This document shows positions 42,797 through 50,976 of a DNA stretch of 64,000 bases, in pieces; positions within the stretch are counted from its first letter, which is position 1, and each line of letters begins with the position of its first letter. Origin of the DNA: Amycolatopsis tucumanensis (lineage in GTDB: Bacteria; Actinomycetota; Actinomycetes; Mycobacteriales; Pseudonocardiaceae); assembly GCF_021654135.1 (NCBI RefSeq), contig NZ_JAKGSD010000006.1:1-64000 (forward strand). Reading direction: 5' to 3'. The notes beneath the pieces are model-generated. The model was given only the letters and a program-made list of their open reading frames with translations, searched no databases and was not told the DNA's origin. The position numbers and the translations under genes were made by a program.

Positions 42797-43426
42797 GTGA
42801 CCGATGCCGACGCGGTGCTCTCCGCGCTCCGACCCGTGCTCGACGGCCTGGCCGCCACCTTCGGCGGCAACTGCGAGGTCGTCCTGCACGACTACCGGCG
42901 GCCGGAGGGCTCCGTCGTCGCCGTCGCGGGCGAGGTCACCGGCCGCGCCCCCGGCGGCTCGATGAGCGAGCTGGGGCTGAGCCTGCTCAAGCAGGGCCGC
43001 GACGCGCGCGACCAGATCAACTACCTGACGCGCACCCCGGCCGGGCGCGTGATCAAGGCCTCCACGATGCTGCTGCGCGACCGCGACGGCGAGGTGTTCG
43101 GGGCGCTGTGCGTGAACCTGGACGTGACCGACCTGCGGCACGCGGCCGTGCTGCTCGGCGAGCTGGCGGCGGTGACCGCGCTGCCCGACGCGACCACGAC
43201 GTTCACCAACGACGTCGGGCAGCTGATCCGCGCGGTCGTGGCCGAGGAGGAGCTGAAGCTCGGCCGTCCGGTGAGCCGCATGACGCGCGCCGAGCGGCTG
43301 GACCTGTTCCGGGCCCTCGACGAGCGCGGGCTGTTCGCGCTGCAGAAGGCCGTGCCAGAGGTGGCGGCCGCGCTGGGGATCTCCCGCGCGTCGGCCTACA
43401 ACCACCTGGCCGAGATCAGGTCCTAG
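42797..43426 (+). CDS. DauR/YheO-like transcriptional regulator
   Basis: A 209-residue protein with an N-terminal YheO-type PAS-like domain (about 10-120: NCEVVLHDYRRPEGSVVAVAG and GEVFGALCVNLDVTDL) and a C-terminal helix-turn-helix (about 165-209: VPEVAAALGISRASAYNHLAEI). DauR, the D-arginine utilisation repressor, has the same layout. The gene lies 33 bp after the carboxypeptidase; ligand and targets unknown. GTG start. Confidence 0.85.
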   Translation: MTDADAVLSALRPVLDGLAATFGGNCEVVLHDYRRPEGSVVAVAGEVTGRAPGGSMSELGLSLLKQGRDARDQINYLTRTPAGRVIKASTMLLRDRDGEVFGALCVNLDVTDLRHAAVLLGELAAVTALPDATTTFTNDVGQLIRAVVAEEELKLGRPVSRMTRAERLDLFRALDERGLFALQKAVPEVAAALGISRASAYNHLAEIRS

Positions 43427-44294
43427 GCGGCAGGCCGAAGACGTTCCACGGCGGGCGCGGGGTGTCCAGCGCCTCGTCGTCGTGGATCGGTTTCGCGTTG
43501 CCACGGAACCGGTCCAGCTCCTCGCCGCCTGTGACGCGGGCCGGGAAGGCCGCGGACGCGGCGCGGCGGGTGATCTCGTCGACGGGCAGGTCCGCGCGCG
43601 AGGCGACCAGCACGACGTTGCCGAACCGCCGCCCGCGCAGCACGCCCGAGTCGGCGAGCATCACGACGTGCGGGAACACGGCGCCGATGGTGGCGACGAC
43701 CCGGCGGGCGAACTTCAGGCCCGGCCCGTCGGCGACGTTGATCAGGTACGTGCCCGCCGGCCGCAGCACCCGCGCGACGTCGGTGGTGAACTCCAGGGTC
43801 GCCACGTCGCCCGGCATCTTCGCGCGCTGGAAGACGTCCGCGACGACCAGGTCGGCCGAGTCGTCGCGGCGCGTTGCGACGCCCTCGCGGCCGTCGGAGA
43901 TGCGCACCCGCAGGTTCGGGACCGCGCGCAGGTCGAGCTGTTCGCGGACGAGGTCGATGAGCGGCTCGTCGGCGTCGAAGACGAGCTGCCGCGAGCCGGG
44001 CCGCGTGGCCGCGATGTAGCGCGGCACGGTGCAGCCCGCGCCGCCGAGATGCAGCGCCTCCAGCGGGCCGCCGGCGAGGCAGTCGATCACGTCGCCGATG
44101 CGCCGCACGTACTCGAACTCCAGGTGCGTCGGATCGTCCAAGTCCACATAGGACTGCGCGACCTCGTCGACGGTCAGGAGCCAGGCGTTGGGGCGGTCGG
44201 CGTCGGCGAGCAACTCGGCGAGTCCGAAGCGGACCGGGTAGCGGCCTGGAATCGGTCGGGCGGCGCCGCGCCGCTTCGTGCCTCTGCCTGCCAT
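43416..44294 (-). CDS. Spermidine synthase-like methyltransferase-fold protein
   Basis: A 292-residue protein with the polyamine-synthase Rossmann fold: HLGGAGCTVPRYIAATRPGS as the glycine loop, VFDADEPLIDLV, VRISDGREGV and ADLVVADVF. Actinobacterial proteins of this type are annotated as spermidine synthase-like or fused-MFS relatives, but without the classic polyamine site their reaction is unproven. It overlaps the convergent DauR-like gene by 11 bp. Confidence 0.8.
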   Translation of the reverse strand: MAGRGTKRRGAARPIPGRYPVRFGLAELLADADRPNAWLLTVDEVAQSYVDLDDPTHLEFEYVRRIGDVIDCLAGGPLEALHLGGAGCTVPRYIAATRPGSRQLVFDADEPLIDLVREQLDLRAVPNLRVRISDGREGVATRRDDSADLVVADVFQRAKMPGDVATLEFTTDVARVLRPAGTYLINVADGPGLKFARRVVATIGAVFPHVVMLADSGVLRGRRFGNVVLVASRADLPVDEITRRAASAAFPARVTGGEELDRFRGNAKPIHDDEALDTPRPPWNVFGLPPRT

Positions 44295-44304
44295 TGCCGC
44301 AACT

Positions 44305-45141
44305 CTACGTGACGCGACGGCAGCGTTCGCTCAGCGCGTCGACCCGCTTGGCCAGCGCGTTGTAGTCCGCCTCGGTGCGGGCGTCCGGGATGTCGTCCAG
44401 CAACCGCACGTAGTCGTTGATGATCGAGGCGGGGTGCCGTCCGTCGAGGTCGATGATCTGCTGGGCCAGCACGGCGGCTCCGGCGTTGAGCCTGCTGCGG
44501 GCGTCGCCTTCCGCCGTCCGCTGTTCCTGCACGCGGATCGCGAGCCGGGCGGCGCGCCGGGCCGCGAGGTTGAGACCGACCGCGCCGAGCACGACGGCCA
44601 GCACCGCGGCTCCGGCGATGAGGAACCTCGGCAGCGGCGCGCTGACCTCACGCGCGCCGTCCGGGACGGTGCCAGCGCGGACGAGCAGGTCGTAGTTCAC
44701 CGCGGCGACCTTGATCGCCTCCAACGGCCGGTCGGCGAACTGGTCGATGCCGCGCTTGATGATCTGTTCGGCCACGAAGGCCTTGCCGAAGTTTTCGTCG
44801 TCGCGGTCGGGCAGGAGCGCGCAGCCGTAGGTGTCGTACTCGTCGCCGTCCTGGCTGAGCAGCAGGACGAGGTTGCCGTCGGCGGCGCGCTCGACGTCGT
44901 CACAGCCTTCGCGGAGGTCCGCGCCGGGTTCGTCGAGGATGACGACGAGCCGCCGGTTGCCGATGACCCGTTCCGCCGCGGCCTCGTCGAGGTCCACCCC
45001 GTCCGCGACGTACACCGAGGACGTGCGCACGTCGCGGGCCATGGCGCCGTCGAAGATCCCGCCGGTCCACAGTGCCCAGAGCGCGAAGGCGAAGCAGACG
45101 ACGGTGGCGATGCCGAAGGTGCTGCGGAAGAACTTCGTCAT
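44305..45141 (-). CDS. Uncharacterised two-helix membrane protein (operon gene 3)
   Basis: A 278-residue protein with TM1 (about 8-28), an extracytoplasmic domain of about 145 residues (RLVVILDEPG..., with two cysteines, DGDEYDTYGCALL), TM2 (about 173-195) and a cytoplasmic helical coiled tail. The layout resembles, but is not clearly, a TPM-like (TLP18.3) domain protein. ATGA overlap with the upstream gene. I do not recognise the family. Confidence 0.72.
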   Translation of the reverse strand: MTKFFRSTFGIATVVCFAFALWALWTGGIFDGAMARDVRTSSVYVADGVDLDEAAAERVIGNRRLVVILDEPGADLREGCDDVERAADGNLVLLLSQDGDEYDTYGCALLPDRDDENFGKAFVAEQIIKRGIDQFADRPLEAIKVAAVNYDLLVRAGTVPDGAREVSAPLPRFLIAGAAVLAVVLGAVGLNLAARRAARLAIRVQEQRTAEGDARSRLNAGAAVLAQQIIDLDGRHPASIINDYVRLLDDIPDARTEADYNALAKRVDALSERCRRVT

Positions 45142-46463
45142 GCCAGCCTGCCCCGGAGGTAGACAGCGGGCCGGTACTCCCGGCGCTTCAGGGTCTTCGC
45201 CACGTGGTCGAGTTCGGCCTCGGCGTCGTCGAGGAGTGCGGCGACGTGCTGGTCCGGCAGCTTCTGGGCGACGGCTTCCCGCGCGGACTGGAGGGTGGCG
45301 ATCGCCCTGGTCAGCGCGGGGTCGGTGGTGTCACCGGTGAGGCCGGAGACCTCGATGGCCAGCGCGGTGAGGCCGGCCATCCGCACACCCGCGCCCGACC
45401 GCCGTTGCGCGGCCGTGCGCACCGCCCGCGCCGTCAGGACCAGGAAGACCACCGCGCAGGCCGCGAAGATCCACGGCAGCGCGGGCAGCGCGACCCGGAC
45501 GGGGTCGAACGGCTGGTACGGCAGGGGGCGGTCGAACAGGCCCGCGTAGCGGACGTCGGTGACGCGGTCGAGGTAGGCGCCGAGGATGTTGCGCTGCGGG
45601 TAGGCGTAGAGGCTGAGCCGGTCGCTGTACTGGCCGTAGAAGCTGGCCGCCGCGACCTCGGCGAAGTCGGCGGCCTGCGGCCCGTGGTACTCGACCCACT
45701 CGCCGACCATGACGACGATCGGCTTGTCCGGGAAGACGCTGGTCAACGCGGTGCCGTAGTCCGGGATGGGCTGCCCGGCCTGCTGCCGCGGGAGGACGAC
45801 GAACAGCGCGCCGTTCGGGAAGGCGTCGGCCGCGGAGGGGATGTCGGTCATGCCGTGCACGCCGGTGGCGCGCAGGTCCGCGACGACGGGTTCGAGCTCG
45901 GCGGCGGTCGGCTGGCGGTACCGGATGGTGTCGGTGTCGGATGGTTCGGGCCGGTCCTGGATGTGGGCGATCAGGAAGAGCAGCAGGTCGGTGACGTCAC
46001 CGGCGGCGAACTGGGCGCGCCAGCCGGTGAGCCGGTCGGCGACGACCTGGCCGGGGTCGCCGGTGACCTGGGTGCCCATGATCGTGATGTTCGCGTTGTC
46101 GACGTCCCGGACTCGGTCGCGCTCGGCCTTGTCCAGCCCGGGCGGGGCGACGAGGATGCGGACGTCGGTGGCGCCGAGCGCCGCGCGGACCTGCTGTTCG
46201 TCCCACTGCGCGATCGAACCGGGCAGGCGGGTGACCGGGTTGGCGGCGACGAGCGCGGTCATCTCCTCCACGGAGGGGACGGTGGTGTCGCTGAGCTCGC
46301 CGGCCTCGCCCTCGCGGATGGGTTCGGTTTGCGTCGGCGACTGCCCGTAGCTGACGTCGAAGGCCTGCCCCTGGGCGACGAGGAAGACGACGAGAACGCC
46401 GATCGCGGCGGCGAGGCAGCCCCAGCGCAGCCATTCGAGCCCGCGCTTCACGCGTCGCGCCAC
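45138..46463 (-). CDS. Uncharacterised membrane protein (operon gene 2)
   Basis: A 441-residue protein with TM1 (about 14-32), a roughly 300-residue extracytoplasmic domain (MTALVAANPVTRLPGS, VRILVAPPGL, FVVLPRQQAG), TM2 (about 345-365) and a cytoplasmic helical tail. The same two-helix topology as the downstream protein suggests they are distantly related or form a complex. GTG start overlaps the small upstream gene by 16 bp. Family not recognised. Confidence 0.72.
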   Translation of the reverse strand: MARRVKRGLEWLRWGCLAAAIGVLVVFLVAQGQAFDVSYGQSPTQTEPIREGEAGELSDTTVPSVEEMTALVAANPVTRLPGSIAQWDEQQVRAALGATDVRILVAPPGLDKAERDRVRDVDNANITIMGTQVTGDPGQVVADRLTGWRAQFAAGDVTDLLLFLIAHIQDRPEPSDTDTIRYRQPTAAELEPVVADLRATGVHGMTDIPSAADAFPNGALFVVLPRQQAGQPIPDYGTALTSVFPDKPIVVMVGEWVEYHGPQAADFAEVAAASFYGQYSDRLSLYAYPQRNILGAYLDRVTDVRYAGLFDRPLPYQPFDPVRVALPALPWIFAACAVVFLVLTARAVRTAAQRRSGAGVRMAGLTALAIEVSGLTGDTTDPALTRAIATLQSAREAVAQKLPDQHVAALLDDAEAELDHVAKTLKRREYRPAVYLRGRLA

Positions 46464-46747
46464 AGCTGATCGGCCCGGCGGGCGGCGTGCTCGGCGGTCT
46501 CGGCCGCGCCGGTGCCGCCACCGTCGGCGAGCAGGCGCTCCGCCTTGGCGAGGAGATGCTCGGCCTCCTCGACGTCGGTCCGGGCGGCATCACGACTGAT
46601 CTGCGCCCTGACGACAGCCGCCCGCGCCGACGACCAAGCGGTGCCGGTGGAGCGGCGCCGGTCGCGCCACCGCGGAAGCAAGACGACACCACCGCCCGCG
46701 AGGACGAGCACCACGGCAGCGGCGAGCCAGACGGCCAAGGAGGACAA
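46448..46747 (-). CDS. Uncharacterised single-helix membrane protein (operon gene 1)
   Basis: A 99-residue protein with an N-terminal membrane helix (about 5-24), an Arg-rich stop-transfer (PRWRDRRR) and a cytoplasmic coiled coil (EEAEHLLAKAERLLAD). The start is a TTG with GGGG five bases upstream; a TTG three codons later is possible. First of three overlapping genes that all place helical segments in the cytoplasm. Confidence 0.65.
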   Translation of the reverse strand: MSSLAVWLAAAVVLVLAGGGVVLLPRWRDRRRSTGTAWSSARAAVVRAQISRDAARTDVEEAEHLLAKAERLLADGGGTGAAETAEHAARRADQLWRDA

Positions 46748-46829
46748 GGGAACCCCAGCGGATCAGGTGATCAACGAGCCCTGATTGTCCATGATCGGAA
46801 GGCCGGGCGCGACAGGTTCACCCAAGATG

Positions 46830-48662
46830 TCACACCGCACGCTTCGCTTCGGCAGCGATCTCGGGCACGGGATGGTGGGCGACGATCTCGGCCAGCATGT
46901 CGCCGCGACCGGGGTGGTCACTGGCGGCCAGCCCGCGGACGATGCCGATCTGGTCGTCCGGCGAGTGCTGGGTGAGCTCCGCGACGAGCAAGCCCTGTTC
47001 GTGCAGCGCCGCGAGGTTCTCGGCGAGGGACAGGACCATCTCCTGTTCATCCACCGCACGAGCGTCCAGCGCGCCTCGGCGGACCAGCCACTGCGCGGCG
47101 CTCGCGCCGACCACTCCGCCACCTGCCCGCAACCGCTCCGCTTCCCGGATGCCGTCGTCACCGGCCAGTTCCAGCCCGCCCCAGGCCAACACCCGCTGCG
47201 ACGGCGACTGCGTCCGCTCGCACAACGAAGCCAGTGCGACTGCCGCCCCGGCGGGGGTCCTGGCCCGGATCCACTCGCTCATCGCGATCTCGGCCACTTC
47301 GCGATCGGCGTGGTTCAGCGCCTCACAGAGGCGTTCCGGCGACAGGGCAGCCAGTTCGTGGGCGAGCGGTGCGGGAATCCCCTGCGCCAGCGCCACCTGC
47401 CGCGCGGCCCACAGTCCCAGCGGCGTGAGCTGCACGAGCCGGTCGTCCGGGTTGCCGAGGCCGGACACCTCGGCGATCTTGTCGAGGTCGCGGAGGGTGC
47501 TCTTCGTGATCTCCACCGCGCCCAGCACCTCGAGCGCGGCGAGGATGCCGTCCAGCTCTCGCCGCCACATCAGCGCGGACGCGAAACCACCAGGACCGCC
47601 GAGAGTCTCCTGCACGTACTGGACGAGGAGTTCGACCGGCAACGGCGTTCGGCCTGCCCGGTAGAGAGCCAGCCACAGGTCCGGCGCCAGCTCCGGAAGC
47701 AGGTGCCCCAGCCAGGGCTGGTCGTACCGGTTCGCCGGCAGGCAAACCGCCGGCCCGAGGTGGGGGAAGGCGTCGTAGGCCTGCCGCCACAACGCCCACG
47801 GCCGCCGCAGCAGGCCCGCCGCGCTCTTGACGGCGACCAGCCTGCCCTTGAGCACGCGCACCAACCGGACCGCCTTCGCCCACGCGACCAGCAAGGTGAC
47901 CTCGGGCAGGTCCGCGCTGCTGCGAACCCGCTCGGCGGTCCGGTCGACGTCGAGGAGCGCGGCCAGCTCACGAGCGTCCGCAACCCGAAGCCGATTCGTC
48001 TGCGTGAGCGCGCGTCCCGTGCCGACCCACTCCGTCAACGTACGCAGCCGGTGCACGACAGCGGTGTTCGCGGCGAGCGCCTCGATCTCCTCCTGCGGCG
48101 GCAGGACGACCGGCGGCAGCGGTTCGGGCGGCTCTTCTTCGGACTCGGTCCGTCGCCGCACGATCTCGTCCAGCACGTCCCGGTCGTAGTCGATCTGCCC
48201 GGCGTTGACCCCGTCGAGGAACTCGCGGACCTGGTCGCCGTCCTCCGGATCGACACCGTGCTCGAGCATCCGCGCCGCCCAGAACTTCGCCAGCCCGAAG
48301 TTGCGTTCGTCGGACATGGCCGCGAAGAACGCATCCGCGTTCCGGTCGATCTCCGCGTGCAGCGCACCCGCGTCACGGATGCGGCCGACGGGCGTGGTTG
48401 ACAGGAAGTCGATCCAGTGGTGGAACGTGGAAAGCACCGCCGGCCGCGCGGCGTGTTCGAGGGTCACGTTGCGCGGGAACCAGTGGAGCAGCAGGTCGCT
48501 GATGTCCTCAACTGTCCAGCGCGCGGGATCGAGATCCTGCTCGACGAACCGGTCGAGGGTCGCGTCAACGAAGAACAGGTCGGCTTCGACACCGTGGTCG
48601 GCGCACCAGCGCTCGAACCTGTCGAGGAGGTCGTCGGCAATGAGTTCCGTCTGGTCGATCAC
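46830..48662 (-). CDS. Uncharacterised actinobacterial protein (paralogue of 369-2084)
   Basis: A 610-residue soluble protein without membrane segments. The N-terminal part shares WFPR, AVLST, NFGLAKFWA and EHGVDP with the product of 369-2084. The centre has the family segment TEWVGTGRALTQTNRLRVAD followed by RSSADLPEVTLLVAWAKA and GRLVAVKS, and the C-terminus is helical and repeat-like. Function unknown. GTG 48662 is preferred because GGAGAGGG lies 5 nt upstream; the longer frame would run through the tRNA-Ala gene. Confidence 0.8.
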   Translation of the reverse strand: MIDQTELIADDLLDRFERWCADHGVEADLFFVDATLDRFVEQDLDPARWTVEDISDLLLHWFPRNVTLEHAARPAVLSTFHHWIDFLSTTPVGRIRDAGALHAEIDRNADAFFAAMSDERNFGLAKFWAARMLEHGVDPEDGDQVREFLDGVNAGQIDYDRDVLDEIVRRRTESEEEPPEPLPPVVLPPQEEIEALAANTAVVHRLRTLTEWVGTGRALTQTNRLRVADARELAALLDVDRTAERVRSSADLPEVTLLVAWAKAVRLVRVLKGRLVAVKSAAGLLRRPWALWRQAYDAFPHLGPAVCLPANRYDQPWLGHLLPELAPDLWLALYRAGRTPLPVELLVQYVQETLGGPGGFASALMWRRELDGILAALEVLGAVEITKSTLRDLDKIAEVSGLGNPDDRLVQLTPLGLWAARQVALAQGIPAPLAHELAALSPERLCEALNHADREVAEIAMSEWIRARTPAGAAVALASLCERTQSPSQRVLAWGGLELAGDDGIREAERLRAGGGVVGASAAQWLVRRGALDARAVDEQEMVLSLAENLAALHEQGLLVAELTQHSPDDQIGIVRGLAASDHPGRGDMLAEIVAHHPVPEIAAEAKRAV

Positions 48663-48678
48663 CGCAACCCTCTCCGAG

Positions 48679-48751
48679 TGGAGCTGAGGGGAATCGAACC
48701 CCTGACCTCTGCCTTGCAAAAGCAGCGCTCTACCAATTGAGCTACAGCCCC
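48679..48751 (-). tRNA. tRNA-Ala(TGC)
   Basis: A 73-nt tRNA with acceptor GGGGCTG/CAGCTCC, D-arm AGCTCAATTGGTAGAGC, an anticodon stem around loop TTTGCAA (anticodon TGC) and T-arm GGGGTTCGATTCCCC. CCA is not encoded. In relatives it usually lies next to tRNA-Ile; here 6.3 kb separates them. Confidence 0.97.
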
Positions 48752-48779
48752 GGACGCGGGCCCCCAAGCCCGCGGAAGT

Positions 48780-48968
48780 TCAGTTGTTCGTGCCTGCCTC
48801 GGCGGCCTTCGCCGGCGCGCTGCCGTTCGTCGAGACCGCGGCCAGCGGGCGCTCGGTCGGGGCGGTGGCCTCGCGCCACAGGTCGGCCTCAGCCTTCGCG
48901 TCCTTGTTGCGCTTGATCACGAACAGCACCCCACCCGCGACGACTGCGAGCGCCAGCAGCTTCTTCAC
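48780..48968 (-). CDS. DLW-39 family small membrane protein
   Basis: A 62-residue protein with one N-terminal hydrophobic helix (KKLLALAVVAGGVLFVIKR) and the diagnostic EADLWREAT motif, followed by an Ala/Ser/Thr-rich tail. It is longer than the roughly 39-residue core that gives the family its name. Function unknown; it is normally encoded beside the tRNA-Ile/Ala genes near gyrA, as here beside tRNA-Ala. GTG start. Confidence 0.85.
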   Translation of the reverse strand: MKKLLALAVVAGGVLFVIKRNKDAKAEADLWREATAPTERPLAAVSTNGSAPAKAAEAGTNN

Positions 48969-49137
48969 GTTCAGGCCCCTCTTCGACGGTCCGGCTGACC
49001 TCACGATGCTACTGCACCCGCCAGGGGGAGGTTCGCGCGGTGCGGACGGCCGCGAGCTGTAATGCAGGTCACATCCACTTCGACTTCCTCTGGTGGTTCG
49101 CGCCACGTCCACCGTCCGCCCGCGAAAGCAGGAAGTC

Positions 49138-50535
49138 ATGAACCCCTTCGACGTGGAGACCTTGCGGCGGTCCCTCGACGGCGCCGCCCTGACACCCGGC
49201 GATCCGGGCTACGACCAGGGCCGCGCCGTGTGGAACGGCCTCATCGACCGCCATCCCGCGGTCATCGTCCAGCCGTCCGGCCCGCGTGACGTCGCCACGG
49301 CGCTCGCGACCGCCCGGAACTCCGGCCTGGAGGTGGCTGTCCGCGGCGGCGGGCACAACGTCGGCGGGGCCGCGGTCGCCGATGGCGGCCTGACCATCGA
49401 CCTGAGCAGCCTCGACCAGGTCGTGGTCGACCCCGGCAGCCGCACCGCGCGGGTCGGCGGCGGCGCGCGGTGGCGACAGGTCGACACCGCCACCCAGGGG
49501 CACGGCCTGGCGACCGTCGGCGGCACCGTCAGCGACACCGGCGTCGCCGGCCTCACCCTCGGCGGCGGCTTCGGCTGGCTCACCAACCAGTACGGCCTGG
49601 CCTGCGACAACCTGCTCTCCGCGGAGGTCGTCCTCCCCTCCGGCGACGTGCTGCGCGCGTCGGACACCGAGAACACCGACCTGTTCTGGGCCCTGCGCGG
49701 TGGCGGCGGGAACTTCGGCGTCGTCACCGAGTTCGAGTTCCAGCTCCACCCGGTCGGGCCGATCATCCAGCTCGGGCTGTTCTTCTGGGAGGACGACCGC
49801 GGCGCCGAAGCACTGCGGCACATGCAGGGGATCGTCGAATCGTTGCCGCGGAAAGCCGGCGCCATCATCGCGGCGCTGAACGCTCCGCCCGCCGATTTCG
49901 TGCCCGAGGAACACCACTTCCGCCCGGGTTACGCGCTCCTCCTCGCCGGTTTCGGCCCGGAACCGGAATTCGCCGAAGCCGCGCAGCAGGTCCGCACCGG
50001 TCTCGCGCCGCTGTTCGAGTTCACCACCCCGATGCCCTACGTCGCGCTCCAGCAAATGCTCGACGAGACCGCGCTGCCGGGCATCCTCGCCTACGAGAAA
50101 GCGCTTTACCTGGATCGCTTCTCGGACCCGGTCATCACCGCGGTCACCGAACGGATGCCGCTGCGGAGCTCGCCGATGTCGTTCCTGCCCAACATGTTCG
50201 CGGGCGGCGCGTTCACCGAGGTCGCCAACGACGCCACGGCGTTCGGCGGCGCCCGGAACCCCGTGGTGCTGTTCAGCATCGCCGCGCTGGCCACGGACGC
50301 AGACCTCCTCGCGCGTGACCGGCAATGGGCCCGGGATCTGTGGGACGCCGTGGCACCGCATTCGTCCGGCACCGGCGGCTACGTCAATTTCATGACCGAC
50401 TACGAGGACGACCGCGTGCGCACGAGTTTCGGGGCCGCGAAATACGCACGGCTGGCCCGGATCAAGGCGCACTACGACCCGGAGAACCTGCTGCACCGCA
50501 ACCCGAACATAAAACCCGCACTCGCACCCGCGTGA
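49138..50535 (+). CDS. FAD-dependent oxidase (berberine-bridge/BBE type)
   Basis: A 465-residue flavoprotein of the PCMH/VAO fold. The FAD motif is VRGGGHNVGGAAVADGG, with the His that takes the 8-alpha link; GGTVSDTGVAGLTLGGGFGWL follows, with no clear second Cys attachment (the usual CPTVG-type Cys is GLATVG here), so mono-covalent FAD is expected. The BBE C-terminus ends YDPENLLHRNPNIKP. It oxidises sugars, alcohols or natural products with O2; the substrate is unknown and there is no signal peptide. AGGAAG precedes the ATG. Confidence 0.9.
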   Translation: MNPFDVETLRRSLDGAALTPGDPGYDQGRAVWNGLIDRHPAVIVQPSGPRDVATALATARNSGLEVAVRGGGHNVGGAAVADGGLTIDLSSLDQVVVDPGSRTARVGGGARWRQVDTATQGHGLATVGGTVSDTGVAGLTLGGGFGWLTNQYGLACDNLLSAEVVLPSGDVLRASDTENTDLFWALRGGGGNFGVVTEFEFQLHPVGPIIQLGLFFWEDDRGAEALRHMQGIVESLPRKAGAIIAALNAPPADFVPEEHHFRPGYALLLAGFGPEPEFAEAAQQVRTGLAPLFEFTTPMPYVALQQMLDETALPGILAYEKALYLDRFSDPVITAVTERMPLRSSPMSFLPNMFAGGAFTEVANDATAFGGARNPVVLFSIAALATDADLLARDRQWARDLWDAVAPHSSGTGGYVNFMTDYEDDRVRTSFGAAKYARLARIKAHYDPENLLHRNPNIKPALAPA

Positions 50536-50596
50536 GTGATTAGCGCTCCTGCCACCCGGGTAGCCGATTCGTGACGGTGACGAAGGAGGGGCAGGA

Positions 50597-50830
50597 ATGA
50601 CCGACAAGGAAGACCGTCAGGAAGGCATCAAGGGCGCGGTCGAGGGCCTGAAGGGCAAGGTCAAGGAGACCGCGGGCACGTTCCTGGGGAACGACTCGGC
50701 GCAGCGGGAAGGCCGCGCGCAGCAGGAGAAGGCGGACGCGCAGCAGCGGGTCAGCGAGAAGGAAGCCGAAGCCGACCGGGCGCGGGAGGAAGCGGCCCTC
50801 GGTGAGGCGCGGCAGCGCAGCGAGCAGTAA
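50597..50830 (+). CDS. CsbD-family stress protein
   Basis: A 77-residue hydrophilic protein with the CsbD core KGAVEGLKGKVKETAGTFLGN and an extended Glu/Ala/Arg-rich helical tail. CsbD proteins are general-stress proteins of unknown mechanism, often under sigma-B-type factors. Upstream GGGTAG (50558-50563), with a poor -35 about 15 bp before it, resembles such a promoter. GGAGGGGCAGGA precedes the ATG. Confidence 0.88.
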   Translation: MTDKEDRQEGIKGAVEGLKGKVKETAGTFLGNDSAQREGRAQQEKADAQQRVSEKEAEADRAREEAALGEARQRSEQ

Positions 50831-50843
50831 CACACCCCGAGAC

Positions 50844-50888
50844 ACGGCCAGGTCAGACGCGGCACAGTTCCCCGTCTGTCCTGGCCGT
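50844..50888 (+). terminator. Long hairpin after csbD-like gene
   Basis: ACGGCCAGG-T-CAGACG pairs with CGTCTG-T-CCTGGCCGT, a 15-bp stem with one mismatch and a 13-base loop. No T run follows. Its distal base overlaps the parS-like palindrome by two bases. Confidence 0.6.
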
Positions 50889-50900
50889 TCCACGTGGAAC
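50887..50900. promoter_or_regulatory. parS-like ParB-binding palindrome
   Basis: GTTCCACGTGGAAC is a perfect 14-bp palindrome closely matching actinobacterial parS centromere sites (GTTTCACGTGAAAC and its CC/GG variants). parS sites cluster around oriC; this one is about 12.5 kb from dnaN and intergenic. Confidence 0.65.
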
Positions 50901-50905
50901 CAAGG

Positions 50906-50936
50906 TTGACCTTGTCCCTGGGGCAAGCCCCACAGT
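50906..50936 (+). promoter_or_regulatory. MerR-type promoter of the MerR-PP2C gene
   Basis: -35 TTGACC (50906-50911) and a poor -10 CACAGT (50931-50936) are 19 bp apart. The spacer contains a near-perfect dyad CTTGTCCC-T-GGGGCAAG (50911-50927; one mismatch). This is the standard architecture for autoregulation by a MerR-family protein. Confidence 0.7.
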
Positions 50937-50976
50937 CGCTTCCGCCGGGCAAAATGCCTGGTACGAGGAGGGCGAC

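Noticed and set aside
48663..48767. N-terminal extension of the 46830 gene through tRNA-Ala
   Set aside because: The extension would translate the tRNA gene; the GTG at 48662 has a good ribosome site.
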